DNA of 64,000 nt, taken from assembly GCA_013397695.1 (NCBI GenBank), contig VYZI01000104.1, forward strand, positions 1,663,164 to 1,727,163. Reading direction: 5' to 3'. Below the pieces are notes generated by a model that saw only the letters and a list, made by a program, of their open reading frames with translations, was not told the DNA's origin and did not search any database. How positions within the stretch are numbered: the first letter of the stretch is position 1; every line of letters starts with the position of its first letter. This DNA comes from Centropus unirufus (lineage: Eukaryota > Chordata > Aves > Cuculiformes > Centropidae). The translations under genes and the position numbers were made by a program. Shown piece by piece: positions 13,301 through 28,300 of this stretch.

Positions 13301-16300
13301 AATTTCAGATTTATCATTTTTTGCTCTTAGAAATACAAAGAAAGAAGGATGATTTTGCATGTATGTATATAAAATAAATATCTTTATTTTTAGTGTCAGA
13401 GAAAAGAAGAATTTATTGAAAGAATCCAAGGTTTGGATTTTGACACAAGAGCAGCTGTTGCAGCCCATATTCAAGAGGTACAGTGTTATATTCGTGCTTA
13501 CAATTTTTTGGGGAGGTGCAATGTTGTATTTTAAGAAAAATTAATTGCACTTGTTCAAAAGTAAATCACATATTTTATATATATATAGGGTTTAATATGC
13601 AAAAAAGCCTATATTTTTTTAACGTGATTTACCGAAAGATTTCATGATCAAGCTCTTTCAGATTACGTTGTTAAAGCAGTGTCATGAAGCAAGTGTGCTG
13701 CTGCTCCAAGACTTTCTCAGAAGTCCAAGTTTACCTTAATGAAATTTTCTTATGCAAATTATATTTACAAAATATAATTCACTTCCCATGGGTGTGATAC
13801 ATAAGGTATATTATCTCATAGTCACCTTTTGCTTTTTATTTTGCCAGAAGTATGAGGTGCTGCCTGGTGCTTTCAGGTAGATAAGAGATTAAATTGGATG
13901 TTGTGGAATAGTTTATCTTAAGTGTTCTTCATACCTTGTGTAGAGAATTTAAGCCATAGAGGTTCAGCTTTATTTTCTTCTGCTTTATTTATACTCCCAT
14001 TATTTAAAGACAATGTTTTTCTCTTGCATTTCATCCCGTGTAGGTAACTCATAATCAGGAGAATGTATTTGATCTGCAGTGGGTGGATGTCTTTGTATTG
14101 ACACAAGAATATGTTGAACCTCTCTTGAAAAATATGGCGTTACATTTAAAAAGGCTCATAGACGAGAGAGATGAGCACTCAGAGGTATGGATGGGGTTTG
14201 TTGGTTGAGAAAAACAGAAGAACTAATTATTTGAAAACAATACAGCTTACCAATTTTACAACTAGTAGTTCAACGTATGTTCTGCTTAAGGGATGCCCCC
14301 CTTAATGCCCAACGGTAGTTAGCAGTGTTTGAAACAACTTTAAACACCATTCATTGTTAGATGGAAACAAAATTCAGAGCTGACGTTTTCAGCAATTGGT
14401 AACCCATCAGTTTGCAAGCCAGGCACGGAAAGATACCCATTAGACTTAGGTGTCCTGTTGTATGGCTTTGAGTGAACCGGAGCAGAATCCATGCTGGGAG
14501 AGAATTTTTTGCAAGCTTGTGGTGAGGCACAATCATTGTGTGAGAATCAAGAAACAGAAATTTATTTAAGAAACATGACAAGTTATGAATCATCTTGGCA
14601 GTCCCAGATCTGCCCTTCAGTAGAGCATGGATGTATTAATGTTGCAATTATTCCAAATGTTCCCTTGACAGTTAGCAACTGTCTTTCCAGTTCATGACCT
14701 TGATGAGAGTAAAACAGAAACTTAACTGTGAGGGGAGAGAATGCATAGTAATGCTCTTTTGCAATGCAAAGGGAAAGTAACTTTAAAATAGAAGCCTTCC
14801 TATTAGCATAACACTTCTATTTATATGCTGAAATAGGAATAGTTCTGTAGGTAGGTTGCTTTATTCAGTTGGCAAGGATGCTGCTGCCTACTGAAAAATA
14901 CCAGTTTGATTAGAGATATATGTTTATCTTCATGTTTAAGGAATTAACGCTATTTCATTACTCAATCTGTTCAAAGTACTGATGATTTTGTGGACTTGAA
15001 AGCCTAAATTTGAGTAGTTAAAGAGGAGCCAAATGACACTTAAATAGCTGTGACTGTTTCCTTTAGGCATAGAAGTGATCTTTTCTTTGTGGTGACCAAT
15101 GAGGGGACCTGAGGGAATGGCAGGAAGATGTGCCAGGGAGGTTTAGGTTGGATGTTAGGAAAAAGTTCTTCACTCAGAGGGTCGTGAAGTACTAGAACAG
15201 CTCCCCAGGGAAGCAGTCACAGCACCAACCCTGACAATATTCCAGAAGCATTTGGACAATGCTCTCAGACACCCGGTGTGAATGTTGGCGTTGTCCTGTG
15301 CAGGGAGGGGAGTTGGACTCAATGATCCTTGTGGGTCCCTTCCAGCTTGGATCATTCTATGATACCATGATCTGTACATAGGGCATCTAATTTACATGGC
15401 AAAACTTTTCCATTATTCTTGCTTCATTTCAGTCTTTAGTTTATTAAGGCAGTAAATGATATTAGTTTCTGACATATAAATGCCTCTCTGAATGCAGTTC
15501 TATACTTTTTTCCCCTATATATTTTTTTTCCCAGACTATCATAGAACTCTCAGAAGAACGGGACTGCCTCCGTTTCCTACCTCATGCATCGGCAGCACAA
15601 TCACCTTGTGGCTCTCCTGGCATGAAGCGCACTGAAAGCCGACAGCACCTGTCAGTAGAGTTGGCAGATGCCAAAGCAAAGATAAGGCGGCTTAGGCAAG
15701 AGCTGTGAGTACACCTGGGTTTCAGAAGTGCGGTGGGAGTTGTAGGGGTATAAAATCCTGTTGTTTATGCACAACAGTTGTGCTCTATAGACAACATCCT
15801 CATTCTTTCAAATCTTAAATTACAGTTTAAAATTCTTGGTTTTTTTTTTTAGTTATTGCATTCAAGGAAGTGTATTTCTCACACGTAAGTGCTCTTGCAG
15901 ACCAGTGTGACAAATACAACTTTTCATCACTGTCTTAATTTGTATTATTAATTCTATTGATATTTTAACCACAAACGTACTGAAATAGGTGAACCAGTGC
16001 AGTGGTAGTTTTATAGCTTTTGTACAATGAACTTCATGAAAGACTAATTATGTGTGAGCAATCTGAGTACATTACAATGCAATAACAGTCTCTTTGCTCT
16101 ATGCAAGTTGTTTGTCTTTTAGAAATAATCACAACTAATTAAAGAAGCTTGGCCTTTTCCATTTTATATTGTATCCATATTGTTTTAGGAGCAAGTTCTT
16201 TGTGCTTCCTCTGCTCTTCATTATCATTAATGAATGTCTGACTGTAGTTTTAATGTATTTGTATTCATATATGTTTCTAAGATAATAGCTTTGCAGTTGA

Positions 16301-19300
16301 GGCAGTTATGGAGTGACACGCTCAAGAGCAGGTGTATGGGGCAGGCAGATAGGGACTGGAAGCAAGAGGTATGTCCTGACCAGGCAAGGATTAGTGGGAA
16401 AAACACCCTTTTTAAAATTAGATAGTGCTGTAGTGATTCCTTATAGGCAGCATGATTAAGTTGCACGTTTCTTGGTGGAAATACAGTGAGAAATAGTCAG
16501 TTAAAATTTATTCATGGTGCATGAAACATTTTAATTTGTTGCAGACAGGAATAAAATTATCATTAATTTCCTATCCCCCCACCCCTTGCTGCTTGCTGTG
16601 TAGAAGACTATCTGTACACCACCTCTTTGCTCATGCCATTCAATTCTGTTCCGCGTCTCTCGGCCATGCCTCTCTACACAGAAAAAGGAAAGAAAAAAAA
16701 GCGATGGAAACCTAACGCCACTAAATCTCTTGACCCACTGCAAACCTCAGTGCAGTGAAAAAGATATCACACGGAACAGACTCCAAGTTTGCTGGCAGAG
16801 GGCAGTTACTTATGTCTAAGGAGTAATGTAATTTGTAAAATGACATGTTTCATAGCTTGGGTCAGTTATGGTTTCTTAAAAGTTTGCAACTTGCTACGTT
16901 CATCCAGTTATGGATGAACTCCTCCCCCTGATGCTGACCTCTTAACTAAGAGGTACATTCCCCACCTTCACCTCATCCAAATACTGCAGAAAATCGGTGC
17001 CATTGTAACAAAGATCTCTGATTCTTTGTTTTTCATGTTCTGATGTAAGCCTTTTACAGGCCTTCTGTTTCATGAAGAAAACTGCTTCACTTCCAGTGGG
17101 TCCTTTGTCTTCACAGCCTAGGAACAAATCTGAGCAGTTGCAAAGAGATATTTAAGGAGAAGAGCGATAATAGGCCAGTAGAGAATCTGTTTCTCCTTAT
17201 AGCAGTTGTGTGATGTTTTAACACAGCGAAGTACGTGCAGTTTGAACTTAAAAAACTAACGTAAATCTGAAGAGTTACAATGCATAGAGTAACTTGCCTG
17301 TAGTTTAGAAACAGCATAAATAAGGATCTTTAAAACAGCTTATTTCGTGGAGAGAGGAGGCAGGTTAAATTAAATTAACAGTCAAAGGTAGCATAAGTCC
17401 TAATGATCAGCTTGCTGGCCTGCTCTTATCAGAGTTGGTTGATCAGATCATCTCTAGCTGGCTGGGTTAAGGTTCCAATTGATTTACACAGAGGATCCCC
17501 TTCCCCCACTACATCTTGGTCTTCATGAAGAATAGAGGACAAAAAGATATAGCTCGTTTTTCCTGATGTCTGTATTATTATGTGTCTACTGAAATCAGCC
17601 CGCCCAGGATATTCTATAAACAGCTGCACCAAGAAAATTAGTGAAAAAATTGCTGTTATTAGTTTGATTGACAGTTAATAGATAGCCTAAACAGTGAACA
17701 CTGGTATGTTCTGTATAATTTAGTACAATCCTCTCCAGTCTGTAGCTGAAGCATGCAATTAGGGCAACAGTGATGGCTCAGAACGTTCACATTTTGCACT
17801 CTATTTGAATTCAGTTCATAAATAAATTTCCTTTATGTGTAGCAGTATATTTTAAATACCAGGCTTTGATAAATTAACTTCTGTCTGTGGCATTTGTATT
17901 AAATGTGGCATGTATTTGATAAATTTAAAATTAGATCCATTCCAGAGTTGAAAATATTCAGCTTAAAATGTATTTATAAATTGGGTTTGGAAATGAAACT
18001 TTGTATCTCATTTAATATGAAGTGTAGCTAAAATAATTTTGTATAAAAGGACTGTGGAGGTGATTTTTCAGTTCTGTGCAAAACAGCAATTTGAGGCTGG
18101 TAATACAGAAAGTCCAGAATTGAAAACTGCCCGCCCAATTTTCTCTGTTAGGTCCTGTGTGTTTGTGTGTAGAACAATCTTGTAGGAATATGAATGTTAA
18201 TAGAAAAGTTACAGTATTCTAACATAACACAGAGTATATTTGTGTTTACATATGGTTTCTGAGGTTTGTGGAGAGGAAAAGCTTTGATATCTGCTGTGGA
18301 CAATGATGCTCTCAAAGATGAACCCTTGTATGCTTGTAGGCTGTCAGTGACCTTTGTGAAGCAATGTATGTTTGCAAAAGCATCATTCATGTGAGATTTG
18401 CTCATTTTGAAAAACCACTGTTCTGGTTTTGTGTAAGGCAAATACATTTTTGTTAGTGTGATTACTTTTAGATTGCATTATGCATTCATTCCATTAAATT
18501 GTCTTATTCCCCCTTTTTCTACTTCTGTTTTGTTTCATACTTGTATTTCAGAATACTAAATAATGCTGTAACGTGTCTGTTAGGATATGTGATGTGTTTC
18601 TTTGGGGTGTGCATGTTTGGATATGGCAGTTTGTTTCAACTGTGACTGGTATTTGTACTGAAGTGCAGTTGTAATTTGAATGTTGGGTGTTCTGTGTCAT
18701 GGAGGGTATTAAATACTTCCTCTACATTTACTCATTGTTTAACAAAATAATTTTTTAACAAACTCCTTTTGTGAGCATTGAAAATTAAGTTTTAGCCAGA
18801 AGTTAAGAATTAGTCTTGTAAGAATTAGTGTTCCATGTTAAATTGTTTTTATTACAAATGTCTGAATGGACTAAAGTGGATACTGCATTTTTTCCATTAC
18901 ATTAAAATTCATTGTACATCTCATGAAATTAAGGCTTCTAAGAAATACCTTCTTGTAATGAGTAAAGGCACCTGAAAACCTTGATTAGTCTCTAGAAAAC
19001 CCTAAAATTACAAAAGTATGAAGGTACTTTTACATCATCTGTGACAGGATGCACCAATGGTCATTGTCTGGTTCTCCTGAAAAATACTTGGACCTTTTGA
19101 ACATAGGTTTTGAAAGATTCTAAGTTTACTCCTGGTACATGTTCATGGGTATTGCATGGGGTTTTTTTTACCAAAAACATTATATGTTCTGAATAAAAAT
19201 CTCTTATTAAACTCTCAGGATTTCTACTTGATGTAAGTAGGAAATCTTTAATGAACAACATTTTAAAGGACTGTGAAAAATCTGAATAAAGTTAGAAGAT

Positions 19301-22300
19301 CAGATATAGACTAAAACCTAAAGAATATTGAAAGCGTAATGGCAACCTATTCTCCAATGTCCATGACATTCTGGGTTAAATAAGGGATGTCTCACAAATC
19401 CTCACTTATTTGTTCTTAAATGAGATTATAATTAGCAGGTTTTGAAGTCACATTTGGCTGTTTTGTGTTTTCTGTTTTAAGTGAGGAAAAGACCGAGCAG
19501 TTGCTTGACTGTAAACAGGAACTTGAACAGATGGAAGCTGAACTCAAGAGGCTTCAGCAAGAGGTATGGGGTTTGTAAATGCAGTGTTTCAGACAAGTGG
19601 GCAAAAAAGAGTTGTCACAACCAGAACACCTCCCCCTCATTTTTTTGTGTGTTAAGAAGTGTTTTTCATGCATTTTTTTATTTTGTGCTCTGAGCATGAC
19701 CTTGTGTCATTTATTCCTTTATCTGGGCTAGTGTGCTTGAAAAACATTCTGAGTTAGGTTGGTATTTGTTGGCTAACTTTTTTATTTCTACATTCATGCT
19801 ATTTCCCACCAACCTGTCCTGTGAGTGTATGAGTGCTGCATATTTCTCAAAAACAAATCTTGCCTGATTTTCTTTATACTTTGAGTGTGTGTGGTGATAA
19901 TGAGGGAAAATATCTGATTCATCTGTTGTTACAATAATGAGTATAGAAAATTATTGGGGGTCAATGGAGAATATTATCTGTAGAAGAAATGCACTGTTCT
20001 GAAATGTAGGAATGTGTCCACACCTCTCCTTGAAAAAAGCCCAGTGCATTTGCATCTGGGCTGAGCCTCTAAAATTTATTGTTTTCCTTTACCTTTGTCA
20101 GAATTAACTTATGATCTCCTTCTATATTACTCCTGATTTAAATAAATAACAAATAAGCTGCATTACCCTTCTGCGCCTACTGCCCAGTATTCTTGCCTGT
20201 AAATTCTGTATTTTCTTATTTTCTAGAACATGAATTTACTCTCAGATGCCCGTTCTGCCAGGGTGTATAGAGATGAATTAGATGCTCTTCGTGAGAAAGC
20301 AATTCGAGTCGACAAGCTGGAAAGTGAAGTCAGCCGGTATAAAGAGCGGCTGCATGATATTGAATTCTACAAGGCTAGAGTGGAGGTACAGTAAGGGGAA
20401 GACCCACTGAATAACCATCGCTTCTTTTTTGCTGTGGCTTTTTCAGAGTTGTTTTGATGGCTTCAACATTGGGATGTGAAAACAGTGTTACAGCTTTTTG
20501 CTCTGGGTTATAGGATAGTTTCTCTGGGTTCTCTTTGAATTCTTCATTCTCTTAACATTGAGTCCCTAAAACAGGCTGTTATCCACTAATTATGGTTTTG
20601 CCAGTTCTGAAAGCAGTGGGAAGGTGACTTTTTTCTGCACCTTCTAATACAGAAACTTGCAAACAACATCTCAACACAATGATCTGTGATAACCTTCAGA
20701 TTTTCCACCCACAGAACTACTTCCCAGCCAGAATATCACCAGTATTGCATGTTAGGGCTTCTGAAAAATGTCATGATAATAATGACCCAGCATCATCTGG
20801 AAAGAGGCTTCTTTCTTTGAATGTCTAAAAGTTAAAGCCCTTTAATGAATCTATACTTGCTACGTCACAGCATGAAATAGCTGCTGCTCATAAAAGCTAC
20901 TGTTGATTAGAAGGCAAAAACTGCAAGGCAAAACCCAAAGCTTTTTAATATTCCATTGTAGATCTTCAGCCACAACTTCTCATCATTGCTTTAGTCAGGA
21001 ATAAAGCCTATTGACTGACATGGGCCTTATTAGCTTTTTAATAGGAAATGAGATGAATTGTTCTTCCAAGAGGACTACAGCGTAAAAGCATTAACAAAAG
21101 GCTATAGTGAGAGATGAGGTGCGTGGTGCAGATTAGAACAGTGTTAAAAGGGCTTTAGACATTTCTGAAATGAAAAAAAAAAAAAATCCTAGTTACCAAG
21201 AATTTTTTTAAGGTGACTGTTCTTACCCTTGCCTGTGGGAATTAATTTTGTCTTCTCTCAGTGTAATGTGAAATTAGCTGATGAAATTCAAAGAAAATTC
21301 CTCAAGATACACTGAATACAAACCTTAACAGCTGTCACAGAAACACCCATTCTTGAGGGTGCTCCAGAGTTGCCTTCACCTGCCACTTATAAACGAAGGG
21401 CTGTGAACTGTTAGCCAACTCTCTATCATTTCTCAGTGTTTGACATGCTGAAAACAAGATACTGCTGCTCAACTGGAACTCAGCGGTAGAGTTCCACTGC
21501 TGTGATTATATCAGTTTCCTCCGGGTCGTTGGTGTTACCTGTATATCAGGTGACAGGTTAGCACACATGGGTCTGCTGGGGATTCGGGTACTGAGATTGG
21601 TGAGCATTGTCATCAGCTGCCAGTGCAGGAGGAAGCCTTTTCACGTGAGCGACGTGAGAATGGATGACTTTATGAACTGCGTGTATCTACTGCTGCTGTA
21701 AGAGGAATGGAAAGTATATGGTTCAAAACACTGTTAAGGGAGAAGAGATTGGGAAGTGAGCAGCATGGTCTAGTGGGAGCTGTCCCTATGTATGGCAGGG
21801 GGGTTGGAACTGGAGGATCTTTACAGTCCTTACCAGCCCAACCATTCTATAATTAGTGTAGAGGACTGGAAAACAGTGGAAATTCCATTTTCTTAGAATG
21901 TTGAAACAAGTAGAAACCTGAAATTTGTTTCCATGTTTGATAGATAGAATCTATCTGATCTTTCAAGCATACTTGAATAGAGACAAATATTAATTACTTG
22001 GTTTTGCTTCATAATAAGTTAACCTAATATTTGTGTAGGGAGGAGTATGAAGGATACTTAAATGTTAGATTCACTGATTATTTTATTTTTTTTTTAAATT
22101 TTGCAGCTGACTGCATGCTGGAGTTAGAAAGATTTTGTCTTTATATCACTAGGAAAATTGTCAATTATGTTTATGTATTATTTTCACCAACTGCCATTAA
22201 AAATTCTTTATGTGCATAAATTAAAGCTGTTTAGGACCTTTGAATACGACTGGTTATATTTTATGAATGTGGTTGCATTTTAAGCATCATGTCCTAAACT

Positions 22301-25300
22301 TGGCCTGAAGTTAGTTTGCCCAATGACCTGTAAAGAATTGTTCTCCAAAATTTTGTTTTCCATTTCCCACAGCCCAAAGATTAGGGATTTAGTCTGATAA
22401 TAAAGGTAGATTATGGGCTGAAAGGGGCACCTTCATCCATCTGCAGATTTTGGCTCTGGCCAACAGTAGATGCTTAGAGGAGAGAAAAAAAAGAGCAAGG
22501 CAGGCACCTGGTGACAGGTTCCTAATGTGCTCTCCAAAGCTCCAGCAGCATCTGCTTACAAAAATCATACTTGGGGGGGCCTTTTGGCTTTCTCCTGCAT
22601 GAACTGGCTAACTCCTCAACACATGTAAGCCTTTTTGTTTACATGGTCACGTAGCGATAAGCTCTGCAGTACAGCTCCATGCAGTACAAAGTATTTCTGT
22701 TTGGCTTTGTAGCCTGACACCTGTGGTTTTTTTATCTGAAGTCAGCCTTTTGCTGTAGTCCACAAATGTGCAATACATCTTTGCAAGTCCCACCTCAAAT
22801 TGGAGATACTTATGGCTTCCTTGTGATTATGAACACATTTTTTATTCCTAATGGATTAGAGACTATTGCATTTCTCTTATGTAAGATTTTCTTCTCGTGT
22901 TAAATTTACAGCAATTTCGCATAACTGCGTTCTTATAAAAAGCTTGTTACAGCTTCCAAATGAATGTTTTATTATTAGAGCAATGTTTTTGAGTCTGGTT
23001 ATGATGTGTATCAAAGTTTGTATGAATAAGGAAGCACTTCTGTTGTGAGATTTTTTTGTTGCTTCATTTTTGCAGGAGTTAAAGGAAGACAATCAAGTGT
23101 TGCTAGAAACAAAGACAATGTTGGAAGATCAACTAGAGGGGACCCGAGCCCGTTCTGATAAATTACACGAGTTAGAAAAAGAGAATCTACAATTAAAAGC
23201 TAAATTACATGATATGGAGATGGTAAGTGTAAATGGAGGATGACAAAGACAACTGATGTGCGTTGAATTTAATTTCCATTTTTAATAAAAGAATTTCCAG
23301 TCAAAATAGTGGGAGAAAGGAGATGTCTTGATTTACTAACACTTCCCAGATACAATTTCTTGCCATAGCTTTGGTTCTGCCTAGAGAAGGAAACATTGTA
23401 AAGGCAACAATCTTCCTCAAGGCAGTTCAGAGTTTAATTGGCCAGCTAAAAAATGTTAGGATCTTTTATTATGTGAAAATAATTTTTTGTCACTTAACTA
23501 CTTAAAAGGGTTGTTCATATTTCAGATTCTGGCACTGCAGTGACATTTATCTGAAGGTTATTCCCAAAATAATTTGTCTCCAAAAAGTAAACATTCTACA
23601 GTATAAAACCAGAATTTGTCTGTGTGGGTTTGTTTTTTTTTTCCATAAGGGGTGACAGATCATTACCTTCTATTTAGTTTGATTTTCTGTAGAATGTGGA
23701 GAGTTACAGCTGTAACTTGTTCCTGTTGAAGTAGCATGGGGTGGAAAGAGTATATAAAGAGCCAGGTGAGGCACTCATTGTGGATCCAGGTCTGAAGAAG
23801 CAGCCTTAGAATAGTTTAGAGAAAGTAAAGTTATGCTTCTCTATCAGCTTGTTTTGCACATGGGCTGGCAAGCAGTGCTTTTCATCTGAACTTTCCTTCT
23901 CAGTATTTGGAAGGTGATTTTGAAAAGAGTAAGTAGACTTTGCCATAAGTTATGATGAGAAGAGGTTCTTCTCTACCTGTTTTTCTTCACTGCTTGTTAA
24001 ACTTGTAAGGTCTTCATACTTCTGTCTCACTGTGCATCAGCAAATCGGAAAATGTGCCTTGCGTGAAATTATTTTTCAGGAGCGTGATATGGACAGAAAG
24101 AAGATTGAGGAACTCATGGAGGAAAACATGACTCTAGAAATGGCTCAGAAACAAAGTATGGATGAATCGTTGCACCTTGGCTGGGAACTTGAACAGATAA
24201 ACAGGACTACTGAAATTTCTGAAGGTAAACACAGTAATACCTGCAAACTGATGAAATAGGAAGATGGAAAGCTCATAAGCTGGACAACATTGGGAAATTA
24301 CAGGTCCTCATTTCTAAAGTACAGAAATCCTCTGTCCTCTGGAGAGATGTGACATTTTTGGGGTTTTTTTGTTTGTTTCTTTTTTGTGTTTAGGTTTTGT
24401 TGGGTTTGTGGTTCTTCTTATTCATTCCCATGTATCCTTGGAGAAAAAGCCAACGTGAAAAGTTTCTTTTCTTATGATTCTTAAGCAGAGGTGTAAAATC
24501 CAAAGTATTTGTGGAAATTTAGAGATAGATCCTCAGGAGCAGGAAGCCGATCTCTGCTGTGATATTAGGGGCTGTAGGATGACCAGAACATTTTCAACAA
24601 AACAGCCTGCAGTTTTATCTCTTGGATAAAGAGGATGGGTTATTCGTCCTAACTAGCTCTGTTCACCATGAAGGCATTGGAGCACCATCAGAGGCCTCTA
24701 CATCTCCTAAGTCTGAGAACTACAAGTAGTAACCTTTCTCTTAAATGGTGTTTTTATCTTACAGTGCCACAAAAATCACTTGGTCATGAAGTTAATGAAC
24801 TGACATCAAGCCGATTACTGAAGTTAGAGATGGAAAACCAAAGCTTGCTGAAGACAGTGGAAGAACTGCAAAGTGCCGTGGGTTCTGTAGAAGGCAGTAG
24901 TTCCAGGATTCTGAAAATGGAAAAAGAAAACCAAAGACTTAGCAAAAAGGTAGTGGTCACCATACGTTTTGAGTTGTGTACAAGTTGCCTAATTTTGCTT
25001 GGGTGATTTTATGAATTGCTGTTACTTTGGGTAAAGCATTACTAGGGTGTAAGTAGTGTTATAGTGGTTTTGAGTTTATAGGAAACAAGAAAACCACCTC
25101 AGTGAGGTTTTTCTCTTTTTTTTGTTATGCTTTTACTGATATCAAAATGTAACCATTTTATTCAGAAAGGCTTTATACCAATGAGGTTAAAGTATTAACA
25201 TATTGGGAGCATAAGGAGTGATCAAAGAGAATGTTGTTGTTATAATGATTAAGCAGAGGATGCTTATGTGTTCATAGGGGAAGACTGATAGGCTAAGCAG

Positions 25301-28300
25301 AAAACTTGGTCATGTGTCCTTGCTTGATATGTGAGAAGGAGAGAAGATAGGTCAAGGAATTCATGAGCAGGTGAATGAGAGGAGTTTGTCAGATTTATCT
25401 GTGCAGATTACAATATTTTGCTATCCAAATCATGAGTATCAAATAGAATAATTTCACTCAGGGATATTTAGAGACAATAATAATTGGGAGAAATGGGGAC
25501 TAATTACAGTGGAGTGAAATGTCTAAAGTTTCTGAAATGGATTTTCCTCCAGCAGATATTTCGGATGTTAGAATATTCTTAGGGCAGGCAAGAGGTAATT
25601 AAAAAAAAAGAAAAGTGTCCCTGCTGTATTCTGTATTTCCTAGCTTTTTCTGGCATCTTAAGAATATGACATTTTCTGCAGCAGCCTCTCTGCAGCTTGG
25701 AGCTTCTTTACAGTACCAGAAAGACAGCTGGAAGGCTACCAAAGAATGGAATAGGTATAAGAAGCAAACAGTAGTAGGTCCTTGGGGTCGGATACTGTTC
25801 TTGCCAATTTAGGTGTGTAGCACCACATCCTTTTGCTCACTTGCCCCTAAAACCAACGTTCTGAACAGTGATCCCTTCGGAAAAAAGCCTGAGGTTGAAC
25901 AAATTGTCTGTAATGAATCCTGTGTGTGTGGTCAACTCCGATCTGGAGACACTCTCTCTTAAGCAAACCACTAAAGGAGAAACTTAATAAATACAACAGT
26001 GACCACAGGAGCTCCACTCCAGTGCCCAGCTGGCAGTTGGGCCGGCAATGGATGAATTATGTTCCCAGGCGGAGGCTGACTGCATCCCTGCCGGGGTGAC
26101 TAAGCCAGTTACTTCTCTTCTGCAAAAACCAATGAAAGTGCCAACATTGTTGCAAAATATGCACTCTGCTAAGGAAGGGACCAGGAAAATGTGAATTTGA
26201 GAGGAAGAGGGAAGCAAAAGTTTGATGGAAGAGCACTATTCTCATCCTAAGAGAAGGATTTCATTCAGGTTCTGGCCTAATTGATGCCAGGTTTTTTTCT
26301 ATGTCAACAAGTTGCTTCACGGAGGCACTAATTCCATTCTACTGCTTTTTTTATGGGTCTGTTTCTCTATTATTTAGCAGCAATTTAATGTGTAATTCAG
26401 ATAACTTGTTTCTAGAATTATTATCCTTGCCTGGGGTCCAAGTTATGTCTGAACTCCTTTATAATGTAATTTATTATGGGTAATGTGGAAGATGGACTTG
26501 ACACAGAATATAAAAGTTCCTGCAGGTAATTGTTTAAACATACCACGTGTGTGTTGCATCTGAGTTAACTAATTATAACTTACATGAGACAGAAAAATCA
26601 CCCTTACTTTCACTTGTTAACAGTTTCCTGTCTGGAAACATTGTGATTTGGAACCATTTGACAAACAAACCTGTGTATTTGATTCCCAAGGAGTCCATCA
26701 TAAGTATCTCTTGGCATAGTTAAGTAGATTCAAGCTGCATTCAACCCTTGTAAGTCCAAAGGGACTTGAAGGAGCAGTATAAATCTCACTAAAATGGAAT
26801 TTTAAGAGTCAAAAAGATGCTTGAGAAAATATCCAGAGACCAATAGAATCTGACCTTTTTATGCAGAAGTGCACTACAGAGCCAATCTTCTGAGCCAGGG
26901 AAAAAGTTCTGACAGAAGTGAATTTATTCCTAGAAGATATTGTTTCAGATAATAAAATGGAATTTACTTTTTTTTTTTTTTTTCATTTAACCTTCTTGAT
27001 TCGTTTCTGTAAGGACACCTTCAACCCAGGTAAGAGTAATTCTATTGTTATTTGTAATTACATTTTAAAAGATATGTTCCTTTTCCTCTAGCTTGAAGAG
27101 CTGGAGAATGAAATCAGCCAAGAGAAACAAAGTCTTCAGAATAGTCAAAATCTGAGTAAAGATTTGATGAAAGAAAAAGCACAGCTGGAAAAGACACTTG
27201 AAACACTTAGAGAAAACTCAGAGCGACAAGTGAGTTGCAGAATCAAGTCTTAATGCCGCATTGAATTGTTCTGTTCTCCTTTTCTACTTTTTTTTACAAG
27301 CATAAAGGGATTGTAAATGTAGCAGGTTTACCAAAAGGCTGTATCTGCAGCAAAACAGCTCCTCTAAGACCTGCAGCCAGCAGGAGAGGTGACTCATTTT
27401 TAGCTGAGGTTTTACTGTTAGTTTTAGAATTCTTTAGTCTTCTGTGGCTTTCGTGGGCCGTGCATTTGCAGTAGCCGCTTATAGGGTGTAGCTCAGCCAA
27501 AATAGAAAACTGGGAACTTTGGAGGCAAGCCAGACACCTCTCACTGGAGGAAAACAGGTTCCAGACAGCTGGTCAGTGTTTGAAGTCATGTTGGAGCGTT
27601 AATGAGAATTACAGCAGCCTGTCCTGCTGAGGGACCTGGCAGAGCTGAGAGTAGCAGAGCAGCTCTGCTACTCTGCCACTGATGCCGTTCCTCCTGTGTC
27701 ACTCACAATCTGGTTTGTCTGGAGCAGGAACCATCACATTGAGCTTCATCATATTCCCCTATGCTGGAATGTTTTCCAGCTGTGACCTGCAGGTGGACAG
27801 TGGAATTTATTTATGGCTGGCAGAAACTGCTGCCTGGGTCTTTGTAGAAGATTTGAGCTGTGTTTAAGAAGGTACAGAAAGTCGCTGACATGTGCATATC
27901 TGATGGGTGCTGATATCTTACACAGGTCTTTGTAGAGAGCTCAGAGGGCTTGTGGAAAGCAGCCACTGGGAATGAGCTATGGAAACTCCTGGAAGTCTCA
28001 TTTAGTAGCCAGGTCCTTCAGAGATAGAACCATAGTTACCTTTTATAGGTTCCACTGATAGTTCTTGATGAGATTGACGTTTTTCAGTTTATTTTACAAG
28101 TACAGTATTTGGGAATACAGCATATTGGTTTTGAAAAATCTTGAACTTGAATCTTTTCTAGGTCTTGAATTGAATTCCAGACCTAGAAAAGAAAGCCATA
28201 AAAAAACCCCAAAAAGCTCACCATTATAGCTTTACTTTGATTTAAAAGACAACAGTGGGGTTCATTTTAAAGCAAATATGCCAGCTTTCCTTGTTTAGAA

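Noticed and set aside
13574..13587. TA-rich run as a microsatellite
   Set aside because: Too short to annotate.
28152..28192. Hairpin as a microRNA precursor
   Set aside because: Stem is only 14 bp and does not extend; a microRNA precursor needs roughly 30 bp.
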